57,140 nt of DNA, from NCBI GenBank assembly GCA_902790135.1, contig CADAQM010000019.1:1-57140 (forward strand). Reading direction: 5' to 3'. Position numbers and translations under genes: made by a program. This document shows positions 46,003 to 54,468 of the stretch, piece after piece. A model generated the notes under the pieces. The model was not told where the DNA came from and made no database searches. It saw only the letters and a program-made list of their open reading frames with translations. Source of the stretch: an uncultured Coriobacteriaceae bacterium (GTDB lineage: Bacteria > Actinomycetota > Coriobacteriia > Coriobacteriales > Atopobiaceae). The stretch's first letter is position 1, and each line of letters begins with the position of its first letter.

Positions 46003-46481
46003 GCGAGTTGCGCTTTGTGACAGCATCAACCGAGGAGACCATCGCGCTGGGCGAGCGGCTGGGCAAGGACCTGCGTGCCGGTGACGTGTTGGTGCTGACC
46101 GGGGACCTCGGTGCAGGAAAGACCCAGCTCACCAAGGGTATCGCGGCGGGGATGGGCGTTGTCGACGACGTGACGAGCCCCACCTTCAACATCCTCATGG
46201 TCTACGAGGGCGAGCAGATGCCGCTCTATCACTTTGACCTGTATCGCCTCGACGATCCCGACCAGCTGGAGGACATCGGCTTCTATGACGCGCTCGAGGG
46301 CGATGGCCCCTGCGTGATCGAGTGGGGCGAGCAGTTCTCCGACGAGATCGGTCCCGAGCGGCTTGATGTGTTCCTGACGAGGCTCGACGACCAGGCGGGC
46401 GTGGGTGAGGAGCCCTCTCGTGAGGTACGCTTGGTGGCGCATGGTGTGCGTGCCAAGGAGCTGGTTGCGACGCTCGCGTAG
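45999..46481 (+). CDS. tsaE: tRNA threonylcarbamoyladenosine biosynthesis ATPase TsaE
   Basis: 160-aa P-loop ATPase that works with TsaB and TsaD to make t6A37 in ANN-decoding tRNAs. Walker A GDLGAGKTQLTKG near 34-46, SPTFNILMVYEG near 61-72, HFDLYRLDDPDQLEDIG near 77-93, and VIEWGEQF near 108-115 are family signatures. It overlaps the UDG gene by 4 nt. The fused TsaB-RimI-TsaD gene begins about 370 bp downstream. Confidence 0.95.
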   Translation: MSELRFVTASTEETIALGERLGKDLRAGDVLVLTGDLGAGKTQLTKGIAAGMGVVDDVTSPTFNILMVYEGEQMPLYHFDLYRLDDPDQLEDIGFYDALEGDGPCVIEWGEQFSDEIGPERLDVFLTRLDDQAGVGEEPSREVRLVAHGVRAKELVATLA

Positions 46482-46853
46482 TACGTGTCGCCCGGCCGAT
46501 GCGCTTGAGACGCTCACGCCGTCTCTCCTCCTCTGACGTGCTCGTTTGAGACGTCGCCTTGCCCGCTGCGTATAAACGGTGAGACAAATCACACGTTGCG
46601 TGGAGGGCGGGAGAAGAGCGATCGGTTCGACGAGTTGCGCGACACCTACATCAATGGTGCGGACGAGGAGCTCGATCAGGCGGCGTAGTGGCGGGTGCTG
46701 ACATCGCTTGCGTGCTGGCTAACCTCTTTGTGGCGCGTGTGAAACATTAGCCTGCGAAGTCACGACGCCCTCTCGGAAGACTACACTAGCATGCGTTTTA
46801 TTCCCCCTGCCGGCCGCGGCGTGCGCGGTTGACGGAAGCACAGGTGATGCCTT
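46482..46853. other. Intergenic region before the TsaB-RimI-TsaD gene
   Basis: About 370 bp with no well-supported gene. On the plus strand a short open stretch ends at TAG 46686-46688 and would encode a tail like SDRFDELRDTYINGADEELDQAA, hydrophilic and plausible as protein, but without a convincing start or ribosome binding site; it could be a remnant. A TTGACG-like -35 lies at 46829. No RNA gene was recognised. Confidence 0.35.
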
Positions 46854-49310
46854 ATGGCGACGTCTTCGCCACTCATTGTTCTTGCCCTCGATACCTCCAC
46901 CGATATGCTCTGCTGTGCCGTGGCCGAATGGACCCCGCGGGACGGCGGCGCCGACGTGCGCATTCTTGCGCAGGGTGACCATCTCTGCCGTCGTCAGACC
47001 AACGTTGAGCTCACTACCACGGCACTCGACTGCCTGACGCGCGTCAGCCTCACCATGAATGACGTGGACGAGGTGCTGGTTGGACGCGGCCCTGGCTCGT
47101 TTACGGGCGTGCGCATCGGTATTGCCACGGCAAAGGGCCTCTCCTGTGGTCTGGGCGTGCCCCTCTATGGGGCCTCGACGCTCGACGCTGCTGCGTGGAA
47201 CGCGTGGCTAGGCGGCGTGCGCGGGACACTGGGCGTGGCTGCCGACGCCATGCGCGGAGAGGTGTATCCCGGCATCTACCGGCTGGGGGAGACGGGACCT
47301 GTGCGCACCTTCGCGGCAGAGACCGTGGTCAAGGCGCAGGCATGCGTGGATGAGTGGTCTGCTCGCACTGACGCGGGCGAGCTGACGCTGACGGGCGATG
47401 GCCTCAAGAAGTATCAGGCTCGCTTTGCCGAGGCAGGCCTCGAGCGCGTGGCGCCAGAGGGCCTGTGGCATCCCTCGTCGGAGGGCCTGTTGCGTGCGGC
47501 CGCGGCGTCCGAACGCCATGACGTGCGTGACAATGGGGACCCTGCACTGGTGCTGCCGGTCTACACGCGTCTTTCGGACGCGGAGGAGGCCGAGCGCGAG
47601 CGCCTGGGCCTGGGCAAGAGCGGCTTTGTCAAGGGTTCTGGTGTGGCGGAAGAGCTTGCGGGCATCCACACGCAGCTGCGCCCCATGTCCGTCAACGACA
47701 TCGCGCAGGTAGAGGCCCTAGAGGGGTCTGCGTTTGCGGGCGGCGTCCATCGCCCGTGGCTGGCTCCCATGTTTGAGGAGGAGCTCGCCCAGCCGGGACG
47801 CACCTGGTGGGTGGCGCATGACCGCGGCGAGATTATCGGCTTTGCTGGTGGCCTTCTCGCTGGTGACCGCCTTGAGGTGCTCGACATTGCCGTTACGGCT
47901 GATCGCAGGCACGAGGGCATCGCCAGCCGTCTTCTGGCGCGTCTGGCCTACGATGGGCAGACGCTCGGTGCCTCCGAGATCTCGCTCGAGGTACACGAGG
48001 GCAACGCTGCCGCGCGTGGTCTGTATGAGAGCCTGGGCTTTATGCAGGTTGGGTTGCGCCGCGACTACTACGGCCCTGGCAACCATGCCCTGATTCTGAC
48101 CGCGATGCTGCCGTTGGCCTTCGATCCCGCACGCGTGGGTGACCGCCCGGAGCCTCGTGCGTCGGTCCGCCCATGGCCCATCGTACCGAGCCCGCGTACC
48201 GCTGACCAACAGGAGGCCATCGACGCGGCCGGCCCGCTGGTGCTGGCCATCGAGAGCAGCTGCGACGAGACCGCGCTCGCCATCATCGACGGCGACGGAA
48301 CCATCTGCGCCAATGTGGTGGCGACCCAAATTGACTTCCACGCGCGCTTCGGCGGCGTGGTTCCCGAAATCGCAAGCCGCAAGCACACCGAGGCCATTGT
48401 GGGCGTGTTCGAGGAGACGCTCGCTTTGGCGGGCGCCCACTTTGGCGTGGACACACTGACTCCCGCAGATCTTGCCGCCATCGGTGTTACCGCAGGTCCT
48501 GGGCTTGTCGGTGCGCTCGTGGTGGGTGTCGCCTTTGCCAAGGGGCTCTGCGCGGCAACTGGCCTGCCGCTGGTGCCCGTGCACCATCTTGAGGGGCATC
48601 TGCTGGCAAACCTCTTCGAGACGCCCGATCTCAAGCCGCCCTTTGTCGCGAGCCTTGTTTCCGGTGGCAACACCATGCTGGTGCACGTGCGCGCATGGGG
48701 CGATTACGAGATTCTGGGCCAGACCATCGACGACGCGGTGGGCGAGGCCTTCGACAAGGTGGCCAAGGCACTGGGGCTGGGCTACCCTGGTGGCCCTGTG
48801 ATCAGCAAGCTGGCTGCGCAGGGCAACGCGCGTGCCATCAACTTCCCGCGCGCCATGATGCACAGCGGCGACTACCGCTTCTCGCTTTCGGGCCTCAAGA
48901 CGGCGGTCATCACCTACATCCAGGGCGAGAACAAGGCGGGTCGTCCGATCAATTTGCCCGACCTCGCAGCGAGCTTCCAGGCTGCCGTTGTGGACGTACA
49001 GGTCGCCAAGGCTGCGACGGCGGTCAAGGAGACCGGTGTCTCTGACTTCTGCGTGGGTGGCGGCGTGGCTGCAAACCCGGCGCTTCGTGCTGCATACCAG
49101 GAGCGCTTTGCCAAGATGGGCGTGCGCGTGACCGTGCCGCCGATGGTGGTCTGTGGCGACAATGGCGCCATGATTGCGCTGGCGGCGCTGCGTAACCTGC
49201 GTGCGGGCGTCACCGCTCCGCTGTCGCTGGATCCGGCGCCCAACGCGCGTCTGGGCGAGTGGAGCTGCTCCGAGGCTCCTGTCATCGGTACTGGCTGGCC
49301 GCAGCGCTAG
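46854..49310 (+). CDS. TsaB-RimI-TsaD fusion protein (t6A synthesis plus N-acetyltransferase)
   Basis: One 818-aa polypeptide holding three enzymes. Residues 1 to about 250 are TsaB (LIVLALDTSTDMLCCAV; GRGPGSFTGVRIGIATAKGL). Residues about 272-425 are a GNAT acetyltransferase like RimI (LEVLDIAVTADRRHEGIASRLL as acetyl-CoA-binding A motif; NAAARGLYESLGF). Residues about 460-818 are TsaD/Kae1 (LAIESSCDETALAI; metal site HHLEGHLLANL; GGGVAANPALR). TsaB and TsaD form the t6A synthase with TsaE; RimI acetylates a ribosomal protein terminus in other bacteria. Fusion would fix 1:1:1 stoichiometry. ATG 46854 is a clear domain start. All three domains look intact. Confidence 0.95.
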   Translation: MATSSPLIVLALDTSTDMLCCAVAEWTPRDGGADVRILAQGDHLCRRQTNVELTTTALDCLTRVSLTMNDVDEVLVGRGPGSFTGVRIGIATAKGLSCGLGVPLYGASTLDAAAWNAWLGGVRGTLGVAADAMRGEVYPGIYRLGETGPVRTFAAETVVKAQACVDEWSARTDAGELTLTGDGLKKYQARFAEAGLERVAPEGLWHPSSEGLLRAAAASERHDVRDNGDPALVLPVYTRLSDAEEAERERLGLGKSGFVKGSGVAEELAGIHTQLRPMSVNDIAQVEALEGSAFAGGVHRPWLAPMFEEELAQPGRTWWVAHDRGEIIGFAGGLLAGDRLEVLDIAVTADRRHEGIASRLLARLAYDGQTLGASEISLEVHEGNAAARGLYESLGFMQVGLRRDYYGPGNHALILTAMLPLAFDPARVGDRPEPRASVRPWPIVPSPRTADQQEAIDAAGPLVLAIESSCDETALAIIDGDGTICANVVATQIDFHARFGGVVPEIASRKHTEAIVGVFEETLALAGAHFGVDTLTPADLAAIGVTAGPGLVGALVVGVAFAKGLCAATGLPLVPVHHLEGHLLANLFETPDLKPPFVASLVSGGNTMLVHVRAWGDYEILGQTIDDAVGEAFDKVAKALGLGYPGGPVISKLAAQGNARAINFPRAMMHSGDYRFSLSGLKTAVITYIQGENKAGRPINLPDLAASFQAAVVDVQVAKAATAVKETGVSDFCVGGGVAANPALRAAYQERFAKMGVRVTVPPMVVCGDNGAMIALAALRNLRAGVTAPLSLDPAPNARLGEWSCSEAPVIGTGWPQR

Positions 49311-49340
49311 CGCAGGAGGCTCCGCCGCGAAGATGCCACG

Positions 49341-49462
49341 GGTCCGCTGCCGGAGCCGCAACGGGTCCCGGTTCCGTCCCAGGCGACGGACCGGTCGCAA
49401 CAGGTCCGCTGCGAGAGCCGCAACGAGACATCGTTCCGTCCCGGGCGACGGACCGGTCGCTG
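49341..49462 (+). repeat. Two tandem 62-bp repeats downstream of the fusion gene
   Basis: Unit 1 starts at 49341 and unit 2 at 49403, both GGTCCGCTGC. They share GAGCCGCAACG, GTTCCGTCCC and GGCGACGGACCGGTCGC, with a CCGTC/GACGG hairpin in each. Repeat copies differ at several bases. They lie about 30 bp after the stop and may act as a terminator-like or protein-binding array; no U-run follows. Short related GC-rich bits flank them. Confidence 0.7.
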
Positions 49463-49603
49463 TGACTCCGCCGTCTCCGCTAGCTGTTGCCGACGTGTAT
49501 CAAACACGCTGCTCTCGTTGCTAAATCAAATGCAAATGCCTACCGTATCCAATAATGCGGCGGAACTTTCTCGCGTCTGCGCGGCGTGGCTGCGCACCTG
49601 CAA

Positions 49604-49627
49604 GGGGGAGGGGGATGGGCCCCCTCC
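49604..49627 (+). terminator. Hairpin upstream of the ABC importer genes
   Basis: GGAGGGGG and CCCCCTCC form a strong stem around ATGGGC. No U-run follows, so this may be an RNA stability or attenuation element in the leader of the substrate-binding gene rather than a terminator. Confidence 0.4.
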
Positions 49628-49678
49628 GGTTGCGTCGCACGGAAGGGGATTTGGCAAAACAAGAGAAAAGAGGACGCC

Positions 49679-50599
49679 ATGACTATCCGCTTTGCCAACA
49701 CCGCATCATCTAGCACGCTCTCCAAGCTCTCCCGTCGTGACTTCCTCAAGCTCTCTGGGCTTGCCAGCCTCTCGCTCGGCCTGACCGCCTGCGGTCCCGC
49801 TGCCGAGGACGACCCCGACGCCGCCGTCGAGGAGGCCATTGGCTCCTCCAACGTCGCCTTTGCGCCTGGCAGCACCCTGCGCATCGGCATGGAGGCCGCC
49901 TACGCTCCCTACAACTGGCAGGCAACCGAGGAGTCCGAGTTCACCATCCCCATCGAGAACGTCTCCGGCGCCTTCGCCGACGGCTACGACGTGCAGATCG
50001 CCAAGAAGATCGCAGAGGGTCTCGAGATGGATCCGGTTGCCGTCAAGCTCGAGTGGGACGGCCTCATCGAGGCACTGGGCCAGGGTCAGATTGACGTCAT
50101 CATCGCCGGCATGACCGCCACCCCCGAGCGCCAGGAGTCCATCGACTTCACCGACCCCTATTACGTGGGCACCTACGGCCTCATGGTCAAGGCTGGCTCC
50201 GAGTACGAGAACGCCACCTCCATCCAGGACTTCGCCGGCGCGGCCGTCCTCGGTCAGAAGGACACCCTGCTTGACACCGTCATAGACGAGATCGAGGGCG
50301 TCAACCACCTGAGTCCCGTGCCCACCGTGCCCGACCAGATCTCCAACCTGCTGGCCGGCTCCTGCGACGCCATCACCTTCGACGTGGGCAACATCGCTTC
50401 CATGACCGAGGCTCATCCCGAGCTCGTCGGCATCATCTTCGACGAGGGCAAGGGCTTCTCCGAGGAGGTTCCCGTCAACATCGGCATCTCCAAGGGCCAG
50501 GACGACATCGTCGCAAAGATGAACGACATCCTCGCCACCATCTCCGAGGATGACCGCCAGGCCATCTGGGCAGCTGCCGTCGAGCGTCAGCCGGAGTAA
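49679..50599 (+). CDS. Amino acid ABC transporter, substrate-binding lipoprotein
   Basis: 306-aa type II periplasmic-binding-like protein for polar amino acids. The N-terminus SRRDFLKLSGLASLSLGLTACG combines a twin-arginine motif with a lipobox (LTAC), so it is probably exported by Tat or Sec and lipid-anchored. The mature part has the SBP family pattern LRIGMEAAYAPYNWQ, GYDVQIAKKIAEGL, and the GQIDVIIAGMTATPERQESIDFTDPYY signature near 140-165. ATG 49679 has AGAGGA upstream. It is first in a three-gene importer unit. Confidence 0.93.
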   Translation: MTIRFANTASSSTLSKLSRRDFLKLSGLASLSLGLTACGPAAEDDPDAAVEEAIGSSNVAFAPGSTLRIGMEAAYAPYNWQATEESEFTIPIENVSGAFADGYDVQIAKKIAEGLEMDPVAVKLEWDGLIEALGQGQIDVIIAGMTATPERQESIDFTDPYYVGTYGLMVKAGSEYENATSIQDFAGAAVLGQKDTLLDTVIDEIEGVNHLSPVPTVPDQISNLLAGSCDAITFDVGNIASMTEAHPELVGIIFDEGKGFSEEVPVNIGISKGQDDIVAKMNDILATISEDDRQAIWAAAVERQPE

Positions 50600-50680
50600 C
50601 GGTAAACCAGTGCTTGCAAACAGAGGGGTGTCCCTGCTTGGAGGCGCCCCTCATCACGCTGTCGGGGAGGGGATTCTCAC

Positions 50681-51910
50681 TTGTCACGCCTGTCAAAGCT
50701 CAAGTCTTTCATCACCGACGACCATCGCTACGTTTTTCTGGGCACGTCCTTCATAGCGGCCATAGGCATCTGGTTCTCCATGCAGAAGCGCCCCGCTATG
50801 AGCTTCCTGCGCGGAGCGTATGCCTTCGAGGTCTTCCTGTATTGGTTCCTCATGGCGTGGCTCGCCGTGTCGGCCATTGCCCTGGCGTGGAAGCTCACCC
50901 ACTGGAAGGGGGACGCCTACCAGCGCACGGCGCCCTTCACCAAGCCGCTGGCAAAGACCGTCGAGCGGTGGGCGTCGTATGGCGTGGTTGCAGCGACGCT
51001 CATCCTGTTTGTGGACCGTGCGGTGATGGGATTTCTCTCCATCGTCAGCGTGAGCCTCGCTCAGGACAAGAACCCCGCCGACTTCATGAGCTCGATCGTC
51101 TACATGCTGGACAAGAGCTACGGAATCATCGCCACGGGCATCATGACCACGGTGGGTCTCTCGGTCTTCGGTACGCTGATCGCCTTCGTGCTGGCCATCC
51201 TGCTCGTGTTCCTGCGCATCCAGGAGATCGACCGCTCCGACAACGATGCCGTGCGCTTCTTCAAGACGCTAGGTTGCGAGTTTGCCAAGCTCTACTCCAC
51301 GGTGGTGCGAGGCACGCCGATGATGGTCCAGGGCATGCTCATCTACTTCGCAGGCTTCGGCCTGCTCAGGAACACCGGCATGACGGTGGGGGAGATCGGC
51401 CGCATCTGGTCGACCTTCGTGGCGGGCCTCGTGACCATCTCGCTCAACTCGACCGCCTACATGATGGAGGTCCTGCGCGGCGGCATCGAGGCGGTTGACC
51501 CGGGCCAGAACGAGGCCGCCCGCTCCCTCGGCCTCAGCCAGTGGCAGGCCATGATCAAGGTCGTGTTCCCGCAGGGCATCAAGAACGCCATCCCTGCGCT
51601 TTCCAACGAGCTGGTCGTCAACATCAAGGACTCCTCGGTGCTTTCCGTCATCGGCGTGTTTGACCTGATGTTTGCCACCAAGACGGTGGTCGGCATCTAC
51701 TTCAAGCAGGTTGAGCTGTACGTTGTGGCCGCGTTCTGCTACCTGTGCCTGACGATGGTGGCCAGTTGGCTTCTCGGCAAGTTCGCCAAGCACCTGTCCG
51801 TCGAGCCCGCGCCGCTGACGAGCGTATCCGACATGAACACGACGGTGGGTACCGTGGCCGGAACCGGCAGCTCCGAGTACTCGCTCGACGCCAAGAAGAA
51901 TGCGAGGTAG
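50681..51910 (+). CDS. Amino acid ABC transporter, permease
   Basis: 409-aa permease of the HisM/GlnP type. The N-terminal half (about 1-140) is an unusual extension with at least three membrane segments and no known domain. The C-terminal half has the typical core: [21 protein letters not shown] near 205-225, and the EAA loop [20 protein letters not shown] near 265-285 that contacts the ATPase. Start TTG 50681 has GGGAGGGGA 8 nt upstream; no better ATG/GTG lies near. It follows the substrate-binding gene by 81 bp and precedes the ATPase by 4 bp. Confidence 0.92.
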   Translation: MSRLSKLKSFITDDHRYVFLGTSFIAAIGIWFSMQKRPAMSFLRGAYAFEVFLYWFLMAWLAVSAIALAWKLTHWKGDAYQRTAPFTKPLAKTVERWASYGVVAATLILFVDRAVMGFLSIVSVSLAQDKNPADFMSSIVYMLDKSYGIIATGIMTTVGLSVFGTLIAFVLAILLVFLRIQEIDRSDNDAVRFFKTLGCEFAKLYSTVVRGTPMMVQGMLIYFAGFGLLRNTGMTVGEIGRIWSTFVAGLVTISLNSTAYMMEVLRGGIEAVDPGQNEAARSLGLSQWQAMIKVVFPQGIKNAIPALSNELVVNIKDSSVLSVIGVFDLMFATKTVVGIYFKQVELYVVAAFCYLCLTMVASWLLGKFAKHLSVEPAPLTSVSDMNTTVGTVAGTGSSEYSLDAKKNAR

Positions 51911-51914
51911 GGAC

Positions 51915-52664
51915 ATGGCAGACACCACAAGCCCGCTCATCCGCGTCGAGAACCTGCGCAAGTCATTTGGCAGTCACCTCGTGCTCAAGGACATCGACTT
52001 TGCCGTCAACCCCGGCGAGGTCGTGACCATCATTGGCGCGTCAGGCAGCGGCAAGTCAACGCTGCTGCGCTGCATGAACCTGCTCGAGACGCCCGATTCC
52101 GGTCACATCTGGTTCCACGGAGAGGACCTGGCGGCCGACCGCGTCAACATCAACCGCCTGCGCGAGAAGATCGGCATGGTCTTCCAGAGCTTCAACCTGT
52201 TCAACAACAAGAACGTGCTGGATAACTGCACGCTCGCACCCATCACCCTCAAGAAGATGGGCAAGGCAGAGGCGGAGGAGGTTGCGCGCAAGAACCTGGA
52301 GGCCGTGGGGCTCTCCGACTTCATTAACGCGCCGGCGACCTCTCTGTCTGGTGGCCAGAAGCAGCGCGTGGCCATCGCTCGCGCCCTCTGCATGAAGCCC
52401 GACCTGATGCTCTTCGACGAGCCCACCTCAGCGCTCGACCCCGAGATTGTCGGCGAGGTCCTGAACGTCATGCGCGACCTCGCGGCCGAGGGCATGACGA
52501 TGGTCGTGGTCACGCACGAGATGGCATTTGCCAAGAACGTCTCCGACAAGGTCGTGTTCATGGACCAGGGCGTCATCGCCGAGCAGGGCGACCCGCAGCA
52601 GATGTTCACCAACCCCAAGCTGCCGCGCACGCGCGAGTTTCTCGCGCGCTACCTGGAGGACTAG
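51915..52664 (+). CDS. Amino acid ABC transporter, ATP-binding protein (GlnQ type)
   Basis: 249-aa ABC ATPase of polar amino acid importers. Walker [13 protein letters not shown] near 42-53, Q-loop FQSFNLFNN, signature [15 protein letters not shown] near 142-156, Walker [13 protein letters not shown] near 164-175, and switch His in VVVTHEM. Together with the two upstream genes it forms a complete importer; the substrate is not identifiable from sequence. The unit ends at a strong terminator 55 bp later. Confidence 0.95.
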   Translation: MADTTSPLIRVENLRKSFGSHLVLKDIDFAVNPGEVVTIIGASGSGKSTLLRCMNLLETPDSGHIWFHGEDLAADRVNINRLREKIGMVFQSFNLFNNKNVLDNCTLAPITLKKMGKAEAEEVARKNLEAVGLSDFINAPATSLSGGQKQRVAIARALCMKPDLMLFDEPTSALDPEIVGEVLNVMRDLAAEGMTMVVVTHEMAFAKNVSDKVVFMDQGVIAEQGDPQQMFTNPKLPRTREFLARYLED

Positions 52665-52718
52665 CCGTTTTTCGCAATGGCCCATCAACGAGATGGGCTT
52701 CCGACACCCGCACTCTCG

Positions 52719-52755
52719 CCGCCTCCGCGCACGTATGCCGCGGAGGCGGATTTCT
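52719..52755 (+). terminator. Rho-independent terminator of the ABC importer unit
   Basis: CCGCCTCCGCG and CGCGGAGGCGG form a perfect 11-bp stem with a 9-nt loop, followed by ATTTCTT. It ends the importer unit before the amidohydrolase. Confidence 0.85.
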
Positions 52756-52817
52756 TCTCGGCGCTTTGGATACTCGCGCTAGACTTGACGCGAGAAACCG
52801 ACGGTAGGGGGTCTTAC

Positions 52818-54431
52818 ATGCGTCCGGACTATGTCATAACCTCAGCTAATGTATTCACCGCCGAGCCAGGTTGCGATGAGGCTCGTCCTTTGGCGATTGC
52901 GGTCAGAGACGGCCGTGTGGCCGCGGTAGCTCCGCGCGAGGTGGCCGATGAGCTGGCCCAGGGTGCACCGATAGCGGATTGGGGAGAGGCCTTTGTATGC
53001 CCGGGCTTCCACGACGCGCACCAGCATGTGTTCCATGCGGCGCTCTTCCCGAGTGCGTTGGCTACCGAATACGCAGGCACCTCTGAGGCTGATTGCGTGG
53101 CGCATCTGGTGGAGTGGGCCGCAACCCGTCCCGATGACGGTTCGTGGCTGGTGACGCACGGATGGCGCGAGGCGCTGTGGAACCCGCCCATCGTTCCCAC
53201 CCGAGCCTCGCTCGACGCGGCCTTCCCCAACCGCCCCGTGGCCATGTACTCGGGCGATGCGCATACGCTCTGGACCAACACCGCAGGTCTGCGCGCGCTT
53301 GGCATTACCGACGAGACCGAGCCACCGGCAGGCGGCAGCTTCGACCGCGACGAGTGTGGCCATCTGACGGGCGTCATCCGCGAGGCGGCGGGCATGGTGT
53401 ACGTCGCGCGGGTTCTTTCGTCCTTTACGACCGAGCAGCTCTGCGGCATCTATCGTGACTACTTCGCACGGCTGCGCGGCATGGGCATCACATCGGTCTG
53501 CGACATGGCCCTCTCGTTGATTCCGGGGGCTGACGGGATAAACCCGCAGGTATACGAGGCGCTTGAGGCCTCTGGCGACCTTGCGGTGCGGGCGCATCTG
53601 TTCCCGTGCCTCTCCGATGACCAGTCGAACCTGGAGGAGCTGCAGGCGCGCTACACGGGCGAGTGTTTGCGGGCGCCGGGCTTCAAGCAGTTCTTTGACG
53701 GTGTGAGTAGCCAGCATACGGCGTGGTGTGCCGAGGAGTACGAGAACGCGCGCTTTGCTGGCGATGCGGGACGGCCGACCGTTGCCCCCGAGCGCATGCG
53801 CGAACTGGTGCTTGCGGCTGCCGCGCGCGGCCATTCGGTGCGCATTCATACCATCGGCGATGCCGCGGTGCATGCGGCGATTGACATCTTTGATGAGGCG
53901 TATCGACGCTATGGCGCTCCCGCGCAGGGACGCAACACCATGGAGCACATCGAGGACATCCAGCCTGCCGATATTGTGCGGCTTCGCGAGGCTCATGTGG
54001 TGGCTTCGGTGCAGCCGCCGCACGTGACGATCGACCTCGCGCAGCCTGCGCGCGATCTGGGGGAGTGGCGCGCGCGGCGCATGTGGCCCTTTGCGGGGAT
54101 GCTGGATGCGGGCGTGGAGCTTGCGTTGGGCACCGACGCCCCCGTCGTGCCGCCTACTAGCATGGATGTGCTCTATACGGCGGTCACGCGGCGGACGCCA
54201 GTGAGCCACGAACCCGAGGGCGGCTGGTATCCGGAGCATCGCATCACGCGTGCCCAGGCGCTGCGCGCCTACAGCCTGGGTGGAGCCGTTGCCGTGGGAC
54301 GCGAGCGCGAGCTGGGGTCGCTCGAGCCTGGCAAGCTTGCGGATCTGGCGGTGTGGGACAACAACCTGTTGGCCTGCCGCGACGACGAGCTGCAGAGCAC
54401 CCGTTGCCTCGCCACCCGCCTCGGCGCGTGA
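52818..54431 (+). CDS. Amidohydrolase family protein (YtcJ-like)
   Basis: 537-aa metal-dependent amidohydrolase of the YtcJ-like group. The N-terminal ADxxI-like composite domain is followed by GFHDAHQH near 66-73 (metal His pair), IHTIGDAAVHAAIDIF near 350 (metal His), and ALGTDAPVVPPTSMD near 440 (catalytic Asp). The C-terminus is a typical LEPGKLADLAVWDNN tail. These enzymes hydrolyse amides or carbamates; substrate unknown. ATG 52818 is preceded by TAGGGGG. It is transcribed alone, convergent with nadE. Confidence 0.92.
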   Translation: MRPDYVITSANVFTAEPGCDEARPLAIAVRDGRVAAVAPREVADELAQGAPIADWGEAFVCPGFHDAHQHVFHAALFPSALATEYAGTSEADCVAHLVEWAATRPDDGSWLVTHGWREALWNPPIVPTRASLDAAFPNRPVAMYSGDAHTLWTNTAGLRALGITDETEPPAGGSFDRDECGHLTGVIREAAGMVYVARVLSSFTTEQLCGIYRDYFARLRGMGITSVCDMALSLIPGADGINPQVYEALEASGDLAVRAHLFPCLSDDQSNLEELQARYTGECLRAPGFKQFFDGVSSQHTAWCAEEYENARFAGDAGRPTVAPERMRELVLAAAARGHSVRIHTIGDAAVHAAIDIFDEAYRRYGAPAQGRNTMEHIEDIQPADIVRLREAHVVASVQPPHVTIDLAQPARDLGEWRARRMWPFAGMLDAGVELALGTDAPVVPPTSMDVLYTAVTRRTPVSHEPEGGWYPEHRITRAQALRAYSLGGAVAVGRERELGSLEPGKLADLAVWDNNLLACRDDELQSTRCLATRLGA

Positions 54432-54434
54432 CAG

Positions 54435-54455
54435 GGGGACAGGTCGCTGTCACAT
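54435..54455 (+). repeat. Short repeat GGGGACAGGTCGCTGTCACAT, copy 2
   Basis: Near-identical to the motif at 28061-28080. It lies 3 bp after the amidohydrolase stop, between two convergent genes. A third, weaker relative is at 56486-56510. Function unknown. Confidence 0.55.
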
Positions 54456-54468
54456 CACGATGCTGCTA

